From the NCBI GenBank assembly GCA_030649955.1, contig JAUSFD010000024.1:108211-172210 (forward strand): a stretch of DNA of 64,000 nucleotides, read 5' to 3'. Position 1 is the stretch's first letter. Each line of letters opens with the position of its first letter. The stretch is from Candidatus Peregrinibacteria bacterium. Its GTDB lineage: Bacteria; Patescibacteriota; Gracilibacteria; Peribacterales; Peribacteraceae. Shown here piece after piece: positions 1 through 8,336 of the stretch. The notes under the pieces were generated by a model. That model made no database searches. It was not told where the DNA came from and was given only the letters and a program-made list of their open reading frames with translations. Position numbers and translations under genes: made by a program.

Positions 1-1
1 C

Positions 2-523
2 ATGCTCTCCACTGTGGAGAGCGTCATGCAGTGTCTCGCACTCCACGGGAAGGATACAGCGACCGAAACGGGGAAGGACGAACAGGCACGCTACGGAGTC
101 GAGTGGATGAGACCCGAGCACGTGGAAGAGGGATACGGAGCGTCCGTACTTGATGGGAGGGCACTCGCGATTGAGAAGGAGTTCTACCCCCCTCTCGGTC
201 GCATTCCCTGGACCCGAGGGCAGATGCTCCAGTTGCTCCGGGAGAAGGACACTTTCGGGAGGGTTTTGTACGGATCTTCCGGCATCCTCGGTTTCACACT
301 CTTCCGTGGAGAGCGGGATGTACTCAACCTCCTCGGGTGGGGAGTCACTCAGGAGAAACGCACCGTGGAGCAGGGAGGGCCCGAGCGCCTCGTGGGCGAC
401 CTCCTGGAGTTCACTTCCCCCTCGTCACCGCACAAGTTCCGCTACAGCACAATTTTCAACAGTGTGGCTCAGCAGCATCCCTTCCCACCGAAGACTGTTC
501 TGGCTCAGCAATCGTACTTCTGA
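2..523 (+). CDS. GNAT-like N-acetyltransferase (tentative)
   Basis: The reading frame is open from the window edge, so the true start may lie outside; ATGs at 2 and 26 are both possible. The middle resembles RimI-type acetyltransferases: an acidic IE helix start, then an IPWTRGQM segment like the usual FPW(T/S) motif, then a GILGFTLF strand and an LLGWGV strand. After this comes EQGGPERLVGDL, a weak match to the R/QxxGxG acetyl-CoA loop. If correct, it transfers an acetyl group from acetyl-CoA to an amine or a protein N-terminus. The acetyl-CoA loop is poor, so catalytic activity is uncertain. It precedes der in the same direction. Confidence 0.5.
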   Translation: MLSTVESVMQCLALHGKDTATETGKDEQARYGVEWMRPEHVEEGYGASVLDGRALAIEKEFYPPLGRIPWTRGQMLQLLREKDTFGRVLYGSSGILGFTLFRGERDVLNLLGWGVTQEKRTVEQGGPERLVGDLLEFTSPSSPHKFRYSTIFNSVAQQHPFPPKTVLAQQSYF

Positions 524-601
524 GAGGTATCCGCCGAGCATACTCCACCAAGCTCTGCTACACTTCCGCTTCGCCGAGCAGGTCGGCTCCCCTCTGTTGT
601 T

Positions 602-1945
602 ATGGCTCGTACACCAACTGTTGCAATCATCGGGAGACCCAACACGGGAAAATCGACGCTCTTCAACAGGCTCGTCGGGCGGCGGCAGGCGATCGTGAGT
701 GATGTGCCGGGAACGACACGCGATCACGTTGCGGGGTCGATTGATCTGGAGGGCATGCGCGCGCTCCTCGTCGATACGGGCGGGATGGGTGGGGGCACAG
801 AGGATCGGGAGATCGAGAGTGATGTGCACGCTCAGTCACTCCTCGCGCTCAGTCATGCGGATGTGATCCTCTTCACGATCAATAGTCGTGAGGAACTCAC
901 ATCGAGTGACTTCGCGATTGTGGAGATCCTCCGCAAGCAACGTCGGCGGCACGTACCGGTGATCCTCGTGGTGACGAAGTGCGATAACCCTGCAACTCTG
1001 GAGGAGGTGCTCGCGCAGTACTACCAACTCGGCGTTGCGGACACGATCATTCCCTTGAGCGCACCGCACGGAATCGGCATCGAGGAACTGCGCGAGAAGC
1101 TCAAGAAAGAACTCACGAAGCTCCACTTTCAAGAGGTTGGAGAGAAGGAGGAGACAGAGGGACCACCGCGCGTCGCCGTCATTGGGAAACCGAATGTGGG
1201 GAAGAGTTCGATCGTGAATGCGCTGATGTCCGATGCACAGCGCAAGGTTTCGCCCAAGCTCGTCTCTGAAGTCGCAGGGACGACACGCGATGCGACGGAC
1301 ACTATCATCCGTCACGAGGACCGCGAGTACGTGTTCATCGACACCGCTGGACTCAAGCGGCACGCGCCGCGCGAGGAGGGCATCGATAGCTTCGCGGCGT
1401 TCCGAACAGCGCAGGCACTGCAGGAGTGCTCGGTTGCCATCCTCGTTCTCGATGCGACAGAACCCGTGAGTCGACAGGACCAGCGTATCGCGGGGCTCGC
1501 TGCGGAGGAGGGGAAGGGACTCATCATCGCGCTCAACAAAATAGACAAGCTGAAGGCGGAGCAGCGGACGGAGAAAGTAGACGAAATTCGCCTCGAGCTG
1601 CCGTTCTGCCGCTACGCACCCATCCTCCCCTGCTCCGCGCTCAACCGCGAAGGATTGCTGAAGCTCTTCGCATTGGTCGACATGGTGCACCGCAACCGCA
1701 CGCGTCGCATCCCAACGAAGGAGCTCCATCGCTGGTTCACGGATGCAGCGCATGGCAGACCACTCGGCGTCATTGCAAAATCGAAGCACCTCACACAGGC
1801 CGAGGATATCCCGCCGACGTTCATCCTGTTCGTCAGCGATCCCAAGCGCGTGCAGGTCACGCAGCTTCGATACTTGGAAAATCGCCTACGCGAAACCTTC
1901 GGATTCGATGGAACGCCGGTGAGATGGGTGACGAAGAGAGGCTAG
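602..1945 (+). CDS. der: Ribosome biogenesis GTPase Der (EngA)
   Basis: This is a double-GTPase factor of about 447 residues that binds the large ribosomal subunit during assembly. The first G domain has GRPNTGKS near residue 11, a PGTTRD switch and DTGG; its G4 motif reads TKCD, not NKxD. The second has GKPNVGKS near 195, AGTTRD, DTAG and a normal NKID. A C-terminal KH-like region of about 115 residues ends in a basic tail. Length matches the family. No Shine-Dalgarno sequence precedes the ATG; a TGCTACACT extended -10-like box lies about 40 bases upstream. It converges on the LOG-family gene across a GGATTN hairpin element. Confidence 0.97.
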   Translation: MARTPTVAIIGRPNTGKSTLFNRLVGRRQAIVSDVPGTTRDHVAGSIDLEGMRALLVDTGGMGGGTEDREIESDVHAQSLLALSHADVILFTINSREELTSSDFAIVEILRKQRRRHVPVILVVTKCDNPATLEEVLAQYYQLGVADTIIPLSAPHGIGIEELREKLKKELTKLHFQEVGEKEETEGPPRVAVIGKPNVGKSSIVNALMSDAQRKVSPKLVSEVAGTTRDATDTIIRHEDREYVFIDTAGLKRHAPREEGIDSFAAFRTAQALQECSVAILVLDATEPVSRQDQRIAGLAAEEGKGLIIALNKIDKLKAEQRTEKVDEIRLELPFCRYAPILPCSALNREGLLKLFALVDMVHRNRTRRIPTKELHRWFTDAAHGRPLGVIAKSKHLTQAEDIPPTFILFVSDPKRVQVTQLRYLENRLRETFGFDGTPVRWVTKRG

Positions 1946-1947
1946 AA

Positions 1948-2018
1948 TTGGATTGGGATTAGGATTTGGATTTGGGAAATGAGGACCCCTAATCCTAATC
2001 CCAATCCTATTCCTAACC
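1948..2018. repeat. Intergenic hairpin built from GGATTN hexamers
   Basis: Directly after the der stop codon, a left arm made of GGATTG/GGATTA/GGATTT units (about 1948-1971) faces a right arm of AATCCN units (about 1988-2018). The arms are complementary over roughly 20 bases with one or two mismatches, around a loop of about 16 bases. The stop codon of the minus-strand LOG-family gene lies inside the right arm. Its position between convergent genes suits a bidirectional terminator, but there is no U tract. Related arms occur near 17771, 18149 and 25972. Confidence 0.8.
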
Positions 2019-2621
2019 GCGTCCCTCCCTCATATCCTTCACCCTCCCGTCCTCCCGGATCGGCAGCGGGAACGCTTTCACGACGACCTCCAATTTATCC
2101 ATGAGCGTCATAGGATCATCATCGAGGACGATGTTGGGAGGCATGGTGCGTTGGCAGAGCTCCTCGACCACGTGGATGATGGAATTGCTGATGCCACCGC
2201 TGTTGGTGAGCACGCCCACGGGACGGCCTTCGTCGTAGGCGATCGTGAATTCGTTGAGCGTGCCGATGCCTCCGCCGATGATGACGACTGCATCTGCAGA
2301 GCGGATGTTGATGATGTCGCGCTCCATGAATCCCATCCCCGTGTAGATGATCATGTCATGGGCGTGGGGGGAGAGATACTCGTTCACGTGCTCGTACTCA
2401 GAGAATGCGGGAGAGATGCCCACGGTGAACCCGTTGAATTCCTTCGCACCCAGGAGTGCATCATTGGGTAACCCCGGGCAGGCTCCGTTGATGAAGATGT
2501 GCCCGCGCTTCGCGATCTCCCGCCCAATGTTCCGCGCTTTCTCGCGCGCTGTCAGGTCCTCGATCTGCGGACCGCTCGCAGAGCCCATGACGCCGATCTT
2601 CAGTTTGTGATGGTGTGCCAT
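2013..2621 (-). CDS. LOG-family (TIGR00725-type) protein
   Basis: The start at MAHHHKLKIG places a Rossmann fold at the N-terminus (KIGVMGSASGP). The signature GGGIGTLNE near residue 120 matches the PGGxGTxxE motif of the lysine-decarboxylase-like LOG family, whose members bind nucleotides and in some cases release free bases from nucleoside monophosphates. FINGACPGLPNDA and the preceding region resemble the TIGR00725 subgroup, which is often called DprA-related although its function is unknown. The frame extends upstream, but the upstream part is shared with the end of the next minus-strand gene (22-base overlap), so the two are probably co-transcribed and translationally coupled. Confidence 0.8.
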   Translation of the reverse strand: MAHHHKLKIGVMGSASGPQIEDLTAREKARNIGREIAKRGHIFINGACPGLPNDALLGAKEFNGFTVGISPAFSEYEHVNEYLSPHAHDMIIYTGMGFMERDIINIRSADAVVIIGGGIGTLNEFTIAYDEGRPVGVLTNSGGISNSIIHVVEELCQRTMPPNIVLDDDPMTLMDKLEVVVKAFPLPIREDGRVKDMREGRG

Positions 2622-3049
2622 AGCAGGGAGAAGACTTGATCGACTTTGCTTTCGGGAACTTCCTCCTCGCACAACTTCCGGAGAGCGGAGCCCAGTGTAG
2701 CATCGATCTGCGCGCAACGCTCGCGAGAGCGTGTGACGCGAGCAATGCAGAAGGCAATCCAATCCCCTTTCGTTCCACCCGCCCCAATCTGCGCATCAGT
2801 GAAGTCACACTTGCGTGCATCACCGGAGGCAATTGCCCGCGTGATTAATTCTTGAACTTCCTTCGCACTGCCCTCGCCTCCCGTGACCTCGGACAGGTGC
2901 AACTGCTCGAGCTCGGCATCGAGCGCATTCGCGGCTTCCAGGAACACATTCCCGATCTGCGATGCCATCGCTGCCTTACTCACGCCCGGAGGGGGCACGA
3001 AGCCTACCCAGATGTACAGGCCGACCAAGGCAATAGGGAGGAACCTCAT
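2600..3049 (-). CDS. Secreted protein of unknown function
   Basis: I do not recognise this family. From the ATG at 3049 the protein begins MRFLPIALVGLYIWVGF, a signal peptide or N-terminal anchor, followed by a helical region of about 120 residues with four cysteines (KCDF, FCIA, RCAQ, LCEE) that could form two disulfides. The start is fixed by a promoter whose -10 box (TATAAT) ends six bases before the ATG. The base composition just upstream is AT-rich, unlike the gene. Its end overlaps the start of the LOG-family gene, suggesting a two-gene operon. Confidence 0.65.
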   Translation of the reverse strand: MRFLPIALVGLYIWVGFVPPPGVSKAAMASQIGNVFLEAANALDAELEQLHLSEVTGGEGSAKEVQELITRAIASGDARKCDFTDAQIGAGGTKGDWIAFCIARVTRSRERCAQIDATLGSALRKLCEEEVPESKVDQVFSLLWHTITN

Positions 3050-3055
3050 TTGTAT

Positions 3056-3083
3056 ATTATAACATATTTTAATTAATAAGCAA
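3056..3083 (-). promoter_or_regulatory. Promoter of the 2600-3049 gene, leaderless
   Basis: Read on the minus strand: -35 TTGCTT (3078-3083), a 16-base spacer, then TATAAT (3056-3061) preceded by TG as an extended -10. Only six bases separate the -10 from the ATG at 3049, so transcription should begin at or next to the start codon. It is back to back with the promoter of the gene at 3124. Confidence 0.7.
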
Positions 3084-3111
3084 AACACTCCTTCCTAGGC
3101 TATCGCTCTGC

Positions 3112-3117
3112 TATCAT
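3112..3117 (+). promoter_or_regulatory. Extended -10 (TGCTATCAT) of the 3124 gene
   Basis: TATCAT preceded by TGC lies six bases before the ATG at 3124, again predicting a leaderless transcript. I see no clear -35 17 bases upstream. The same nonamer occurs before the pilin-like gene (around 12041-12049), and a one-base variant, TGCTATCGT, lies before the flavodoxin-like gene at 42138. Confidence 0.5.
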
Positions 3118-3123
3118 GCTCTT

Positions 3124-3720
3124 ATGGGTTCTCCAGACGCTGCAAATCCTCTCCCCTCAGAGATCTGGCAGATAAGTACCCGAGAGCTGAAGAAAAGACT
3201 GCGAGCCGCATTGAAGGCTAAAAATGGAGAGGAACTTCGCATCTACGAGAAGGAGTGCTTTGAATGAGGGTTCCAGATTCATCCCGCTCTTCGTGAACGT
3301 ATTGCAGATGTTCTGGTGGAGGAAACGCCTCCGCCATCGTCACCACCTTCTCCACGTACGCTACTGGGTGCGATGCACTTGAAATCAGAGGAGCCTCAGA
3401 AGGTGGACAGAACTTTCCTCTACACTGGGGAGACAATTTTCCTTACTCTCGAATTCCGCTTGGAGAAGATGCGAGAAGAGGGCAATCCTCTCTATTTCGA
3501 TTTCTCCGGAGACGAGGCTTTCATAACAAAAGCACTGCTGAACATCAAACCGGGTCTCTCCCGGGGGGACGTTGCAGGCATCATGCAACCAGTTCTCGAA
3601 ACTCTCGTCAGGGGAAAACTCTCCCTGAGGAAAGCCCGCTTCCTTGAGCAGTACCTCCAAGGTTGGGACCTCATCACAAAGGAAGACCTCGGTATCGATG
3701 AATTTGATGAGGACTGTTAG
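3124..3720 (+). pseudogene. Unknown gene interrupted by an in-frame TGA
   Basis: The reading frame from the ATG at 3124 runs 47 codons (MGSPDAANPL... to KECFE), meets TGA at 3265-3267, then continues open in the same frame (GFQIHPALRERIADVL...) to a TAG at 3720, for 198 codons in all. Protein-like composition on both sides and a good -10 box before 3124 suggest one gene. The second part has an internal ATG at 3316, so a shorter protein could be made. TGA is an ordinary stop elsewhere in the window, so code 25 (TGA as Gly) is unlikely. A nonsense mutation (TGG or CGA to TGA), a sequence error or true recoding are all possible. The family is not recognised. Confidence 0.6.
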
Positions 3721-4769
3721 CGGAGGTACTTCTTCTTGTTCTCGTTGTGCTCGTCGTTCGTCTCCGCGTAGCGGATCACGCCGTCCGTCCCGTGGAGGTA
3801 GTACAGGTACTTCGACTCTTCCGGCGCGAGTGCAGCTTCGATGCTCGAGAGGCTAGGACTCGCGATGGGTCCCGGTGGGAGGCCGCGGTACTTCCGGAGG
3901 TTGTACGGTGAGTCGACTTCCAGATCATCGAGTGTGATCGCACTGGAAGGCTTCTCGAGGATGTAGCGCACTGCTGCATCGACCCCAAGCCCAATGCCGT
4001 TGTCGAACCGCTTCCAGAGGATGCCAGAAACTATCGGTCGCTCACCCGCTTTCCGTGTCTCCTCCTCAATTAACGAAGCCATCGTGATGATCGCGTGGAG
4101 AGAGCGATCAGAGCCATCGATTGCCGCTTTCTTCTCTTCGACCACCCGATGACGGAACGTCGTGAGGAGTCGCTCGAGGAAGAACTTCGGATGGAAATCT
4201 GCAGGAGAGACGTAGTAGGTATCTGGATAGAGGTACCCCTCGATCTTTCCGCCGCGCTTCGCCATATCCGTTCTTGGTGGCAGGAATTCGAAGGAGGAGA
4301 AGTCACACGTCTGCGCGCAAGTGAGGATCGCGCCTGTCTCCGCTAGTCCCTCTCCTGCCACGAGTGCATCGATATCCTTCACGGTGTAGCCCTCGGGGAT
4401 CGTAAGGCTGATCTCCTCAGAAGCACCGGTCGTGAGCGTCTCGACGATCTCCGAGACAGATTGTGAAAGACGCAGGACGAAACTTCCCGCCTGAAGAGAG
4501 GAATCTTCGCCGTGGAGACGAACGTAGAGGGAAAATGCCCGCGCGGAGCGGATGACGCCTTCCTCCTTTAGCTGTGTTGCAATGCTCTGCATTGAAGCTC
4601 CTTTTGGGATCTTCACGATTTTCCGCGTTTCTCCATCACCGATTGCGGAGAGGGCATGCGCATACCACAGATACCCTCCCACGAGGGCAAGGGCGAGAAA
4701 GAGGAGGAGTTTGCGAAGCACGTTGAGAATCCTACTGGGAACAAGGAACAGGGAACAGAAAAAATCCAT
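3717..4769 (-). CDS. mltG: Endolytic murein transglycosylase MltG (YceG)
   Basis: MltG cleaves nascent glycan strands at the inner membrane and limits their length. One transmembrane helix lies near residues 15-35 (LLLFLALALVGGYLWY). A LysM-like region follows (VKIPKGASMQSIATQLKEEGVI), and the YceG catalytic domain contains the signature segments EGYLYPDTY, ASLIEEET and GLPPGPI; the Glu in ASLIEEET is the expected catalytic residue. Length (about 350) is normal. The ATG at 4769 lies inside a GGGAACA-type hairpin element, so a later start is also possible. The stop overlaps the end of the convergent TGA-interrupted gene. ybaB lies upstream in the same direction. Confidence 0.93.
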   Translation of the reverse strand: MDFFCSLFLVPSRILNVLRKLLLFLALALVGGYLWYAHALSAIGDGETRKIVKIPKGASMQSIATQLKEEGVIRSARAFSLYVRLHGEDSSLQAGSFVLRLSQSVSEIVETLTTGASEEISLTIPEGYTVKDIDALVAGEGLAETGAILTCAQTCDFSSFEFLPPRTDMAKRGGKIEGYLYPDTYYVSPADFHPKFFLERLLTTFRHRVVEEKKAAIDGSDRSLHAIITMASLIEEETRKAGERPIVSGILWKRFDNGIGLGVDAAVRYILEKPSSAITLDDLEVDSPYNLRKYRGLPPGPIASPSLSSIEAALAPEESKYLYYLHGTDGVIRYAETNDEHNENKKKYLR

Positions 4770-4795
4770 GGAGTGCTTCCCTGTTCCCGGTTCCC
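4738..4795. repeat. GGGAACA-unit hairpin element
   Basis: The left arm is GGGAACAAGGAACAGGG-like (4738-4759), the right arm is CTGTTCCC/GGTTCCC (4776-4795), and the short loop contains the apparent mltG start codon. It belongs to the same unit family as the elements at 8257, 10949, 27533 and 31230. It lies between two co-directional genes, ybaB and mltG. Confidence 0.8.
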
Positions 4796-4800
4796 TCCTC

Positions 4801-5094
4801 TCACTCCGCTGCACCGGGCATTCCCATGTCTCCCATGATCGCCTGCATCTTCTCCGCAGAGACCAGCTGCGCTTTCTTGAGCGCGCGGTTGAGTGCATCC
4901 TTCAGTAACTCTGGGATCGACTCGCGCGGAACCTCCGGACCGATAGTAATACTCACGATCTCCTGCTCCGCAGTGACGACAACGCGAATGCCCTGCGCCT
5001 CCGCCTCTACGTGGATCTGCTTCAACTCCTTACGCACACGCTTTGCGTCGCGCTGGAAGCGGTACATGTTCCGAAGCTGGGCAAAGGACGGCAT
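4801..5094 (-). CDS. YbaB/EbfC-family nucleoid-associated protein
   Basis: This small dimeric DNA-binding protein coats the nucleoid. The 97 residues show the family pattern: an N-terminal basic helix (RNMYRFQRDAKRVRKELKQIHVEAEAQG), then the central strands (IRVVVTAEQEIVSITIGPEV), then a C-terminal amphipathic helix with KKAQLVSAEKMQAIMG. Length is normal. A TGCTACCAT extended -10-like box ends six bases before the ATG (5101-5106), which fits a leaderless start here. It is followed by mltG. Confidence 0.9.
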   Translation of the reverse strand: MPSFAQLRNMYRFQRDAKRVRKELKQIHVEAEAQGIRVVVTAEQEIVSITIGPEVPRESIPELLKDALNRALKKAQLVSAEKMQAIMGDMGMPGAAE

Positions 5095-5133
5095 AGCAGA
5101 ATGGTAGCAGAAACTCTCTACACAAACAGAACT

Positions 5134-5490
5134 CTAGTCCCGCAAATCCATGAGGAGCTGCATTGACTGTTCAATCTCGTCACGGAGAGCTTCCAAGTGC
5201 TCTGAGAAAATATCGATTCTCCTCGAAAGCTCTTGCTCCTGCACCGTAAGAGGAAGGGTAACCATTCTCCTCCCATCCTTTTTGATGATAGAACCTCCTG
5301 TTGACCGACCTTTCCTGTCATCGGTCAGGATAACCGAACCCATGATGTAGCCACCGATTGCATCTTGGTGCTTCTTGATTTGCTCCATTCTCTGCTGCAG
5401 TGACTCACGATGTTCTTCCAGAGCAGCTCTGGGAGACGGTCCATTCAGCATGTCCGTCAATCTTTCAGGAATTGTAGACGATTTTTCCAT
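5134..5490 (-). CDS. Unknown coiled-coil protein
   Basis: I do not recognise this protein. It has about 118 residues from the ATG at 5490 (MEKSSTIPERLTD); a GTG at 5517 would add nine. Helical, charged segments at both ends (AALEEHRESLQQRMEQIKKHQDA and EQELSRRIDIFSEHLEALRDEIEQSMQ) flank a short glycine-containing beta-like stretch (GGYIMGSVILTDDRKGRSTGGSIIKK). That suggests two coiled-coil helices joined by a hairpin. It lies downstream of the large T4SS-type ATPase in the same direction, so they may share a transcript. Confidence 0.55.
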   Translation of the reverse strand: MEKSSTIPERLTDMLNGPSPRAALEEHRESLQQRMEQIKKHQDAIGGYIMGSVILTDDRKGRSTGGSIIKKDGRRMVTLPLTVQEQELSRRIDIFSEHLEALRDEIEQSMQLLMDLRD

Positions 5491-5562
5491 GGGCAGGAAT
5501 AATTCCAGATTCACCACAAAAGTAAAGCAGTCTGTTGCGCAGAGTGGGGAGATACGGATTTC

Positions 5563-8172
5563 TCAACGCGTAATGCCTATTCGATCCTCAATCTCCTGGT
5601 CGACGAAGACTTTCTTCCGCCCAAACTTCATGCGGCTGTACTCTTTGATGAGGACAGCGAGCTTGTCATTCCTCTTACTCTCGTCGTAGATGGTCGCAAG
5701 GCTGAAGGGACGTGAAGTCGTGTTGTTGATATTGAGCTTCACGTAGCAGTGGAAGTTCGGGATGCCGATGACATCCTGCTCACTGAGAACCGGTGCCATT
5801 TCTTTCGCCATGTACTCGGCATCCTCGGCACCGATCTTGAAACTCAGGATGGTACCCACGTTACCGAAGACGGCGTCGCGCATCTTCGTCGACGCCTGCT
5901 CGTACTCACCGGTTTTGCCCACGAGTTGGCCGATGTACTGGTGCGCCATGATGAGACCGAGCTCGTACTTGCGGGCCTCGGAGAGGATGGTGGCGAAGGC
6001 GTCCGTCACGAAGTTCTGGAACTCGTCGACGTACAGGTAGAAACGGCGGCGGTCTTTCTGCGGGATACTCGCACGGGAGAGCGCGGCCATGTTCACCTTG
6101 TTCACGAAGATCAAGCCGAGGAGCTGTGCGTTCACATCGCCGATTTTGCCTTTGCTCAGGTTCACGAGGAGGATCTTCCCGTCATCCATGATCTTTCGGA
6201 TGTTGAAGGCACTCTTCGGTTGCCCGATGATGTTGCGCATCGTCGAGTTCGTCACGAAGGGGCCGAATTTGGCGGAGAAGTACGGGATCATCTCCTCTTT
6301 CTCGCGTGCACCGGTCTTGGCAATTTCATGCTCCCAGAAGCTCCGCACGACAACGTTCCTACATTTGCTCACCTTGTACTTCTGGAACTCTTCGTCGACG
6401 TACAATCGCGGGACATCGATGAGTGTCGCGCCTTCCTCTTCATCGTCCATGAGCGTCAGGCAGCCGTTGCGGAAGTAGTGCTGGATGCGCGGGCCGAAGA
6501 TCTCTGAGCCGAAGAGCTTGATGAAGATCTCCATGGCATCGAGGGACGCGCGATCCTTCTCTTCGTCCGTCTTCGCCTCCAGAAGATTCAAACCCATTGG
6601 CCGCTCGGTATCCGCGGGGTCGAAGACGACGATGTCCTTTGCGCGTTCCTTGGGTGTGTGTGCCAGCATGTCCTCGATCAAGTCCCCGTGCGGGTCCACG
6701 ACGCAGATGCCTTCGCCGTTCTCGACATCCTGCCGCGCCTGGTAGCTGATGAGCGAAGATTTTCCGCAACCGGATTTCCCGATGATGTACTGGTGACGCG
6801 TGCGGTCCTTGTGCATGAAGCGGATGGGCGTCTCCAGCGCACGGTACTTGTTGAGCCCCAGAAGTACCCCTTCCGTCGGCGCATTCGGCGGCGGCGGGAG
6901 GACCTTGTACGTAATCCACTGGATGAGCGGTATCTTGTTGTAGCGGCTGTCCGGGAAGTGGTAGAGCCCCGCAAGCTCGCGCTCCACGAGGAGGTTGCGC
7001 TTGTGCATGAAGCCGTTCAATCGATTCTTCCAGAGCCAGTGGATGATGGGGGCATTGAGGAAGAGCGGGAAGAAGTCGAAGAACATGCGGCGGTTCATGA
7101 ACCAGTTGCCGTAGATATCCTTGTAGACGTTGAAGGCGACTTGCATGTTGTTCGTGATGTCTAAGGCACGCGCCCACGTCTTCGCCGCCGCGAGGACGCG
7201 CACGGTCGTGTGGAAGCCGCTCATACCCGCCTTCTCGCCCATGCGCTTGTAGAGCTCCTCCTCCGGCTGAATCATACGGACGAAGCTATCTCCTTTGCTC
7301 GCACCCGGGGCGAAGGTTTCTCCGTTGGCACCGGTAGCAACACCTCCCAGGACTTTCATGAAGGACGAGAGGATGGGAATTTTCCCCGCCCAGTGATCCT
7401 GCTTCCCCTTGAACTTCATACTCGCGTAGTTCTTCACTTTCTTACTCCACTTCTCGGAGAACGTCGGCGTGATGATCACCTGGATCGCCGCAGTCTCGTC
7501 GACTTCCAGTTTGCTGAGGACGTTGCTGACGTCGTTGATCGGATCGTCCTGCATCTGCTCGTAGAAACGGATGGGGAACAAGTACTTCTTCTTCGTGATC
7601 ATGTTGTACCCCACGAGCTTGTAGCCCTTCGGCCAAATATCGGGCGTTTTCTGGAGAGCCACCTCCGCATCCGGGTAGTACGCGGTGATCTGCTTCTCCA
7701 GGATCGACACGAGGCTGGGCTGCGTGAGCACGTAGAACATGAGCTCACCCTTCTCCACGAAGAGCTCGAAGCAGATCGAGTTGAAACGAAAAATCCAGAA
7801 GTGCATGAGCCGCCAGAACGTCAGGTTCTTCACCTCCCATAGCGCGCGGTACAGCTGCTCCATGATGGCAACCTTCTCCTTGAAATCCTTCTCCGTCCGC
7901 TTCTCCTGATCGATCTTGCTATCCGAGCGCGGGAGCAGCACCTTCATGGAAACGAGCTTCCGCGACTGGAACCACGCGTAGTAGAAGCGCATGTCCAGTT
8001 TCAATACTTTCAATAGGTAATACGCCGTGAGGAGGAGCAGGGAGTTCTGTAGCGGGTCACTGCGGAACCAGTCCCACGCTCCAGTCCAGAACTGCGGGTC
8101 CAGCGTAAAAGTGATGAGCCAGATGGAGGCCCACAGGAGCGGCCAGAGGAAGAGGCGGAGGACGGCGACCAC
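5563..8172 (-). CDS. Membrane-anchored T4SS-type ATPase (VirB4/VirD4, HerA-FtsK superfamily)
   Basis: The 869-residue protein starts with hydrophobic segments around residues 5-24 and 42-55, then a domain of about 400 residues without a clear name, then a P-loop motor domain. Walker A is GKSGCGKS near residue 465, Walker B is CVVDPHG near 490, and later motifs are YVDEFQNF near 715 and AHQY near 743. These fit coupling proteins and TraD/TraM-recognition ATPases that pump DNA or protein through the envelope. The protein from 31381 is a clear paralogue sharing IDPHG/VDPHG, FNPADTERPMG/FDPADTERPMG and FGPRIQ. CPR genomes often encode such pairs; the substrate is unknown. Confidence 0.88.
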   Translation of the reverse strand: MVAVLRLFLWPLLWASIWLITFTLDPQFWTGAWDWFRSDPLQNSLLLLTAYYLLKVLKLDMRFYYAWFQSRKLVSMKVLLPRSDSKIDQEKRTEKDFKEKVAIMEQLYRALWEVKNLTFWRLMHFWIFRFNSICFELFVEKGELMFYVLTQPSLVSILEKQITAYYPDAEVALQKTPDIWPKGYKLVGYNMITKKKYLFPIRFYEQMQDDPINDVSNVLSKLEVDETAAIQVIITPTFSEKWSKKVKNYASMKFKGKQDHWAGKIPILSSFMKVLGGVATGANGETFAPGASKGDSFVRMIQPEEELYKRMGEKAGMSGFHTTVRVLAAAKTWARALDITNNMQVAFNVYKDIYGNWFMNRRMFFDFFPLFLNAPIIHWLWKNRLNGFMHKRNLLVERELAGLYHFPDSRYNKIPLIQWITYKVLPPPPNAPTEGVLLGLNKYRALETPIRFMHKDRTRHQYIIGKSGCGKSSLISYQARQDVENGEGICVVDPHGDLIEDMLAHTPKERAKDIVVFDPADTERPMGLNLLEAKTDEEKDRASLDAMEIFIKLFGSEIFGPRIQHYFRNGCLTLMDDEEEGATLIDVPRLYVDEEFQKYKVSKCRNVVVRSFWEHEIAKTGAREKEEMIPYFSAKFGPFVTNSTMRNIIGQPKSAFNIRKIMDDGKILLVNLSKGKIGDVNAQLLGLIFVNKVNMAALSRASIPQKDRRRFYLYVDEFQNFVTDAFATILSEARKYELGLIMAHQYIGQLVGKTGEYEQASTKMRDAVFGNVGTILSFKIGAEDAEYMAKEMAPVLSEQDVIGIPNFHCYVKLNINNTTSRPFSLATIYDESKRNDKLAVLIKEYSRMKFGRKKVFVDQEIEDRIGITR

Positions 8173-8256
8173 GGGTCAGTTCTCGGGAGGAGAAAGATAC
8201 AGGACAATCTCAAGATTATAGCACGGATTCGAGGTTTCTTCCAGACCTGTGAAAGC

Positions 8257-8336
8257 GGGAACAGGGAATAGGGAACCGAATAACAGGGAACAGGAGGGGA
8301 ACAGGGTCCTGATATTCTGTTCCCTATTCCCTACCC
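8257..8336. repeat. GGGAACA-unit hairpin element
   Basis: The left arm (8257-8306) contains five GGGAA(C/T)A-type units, and the shorter right arm (8317-8336) contains their complement. The stop codon of the RlpA-like gene (8331-8333) lies within the right arm. It sits between two minus-strand genes, just downstream of the RlpA-like gene. Confidence 0.8.

Noticed and set aside
836..1789. Long open frame on the minus strand opposite der
   Set aside because: It is a shadow frame of a clear conserved gene and has no family features.
3265..3267. Genome-wide use of TGA as glycine (code 25)
   Set aside because: rpsG and other conserved genes end in TGA with normal length, and no conserved gene needs TGA as a sense codon.
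4552..4908. Short frame within the mltG-ybaB region on the plus strand
   Set aside because: It overlaps repeat arms and two real genes; no family pattern.
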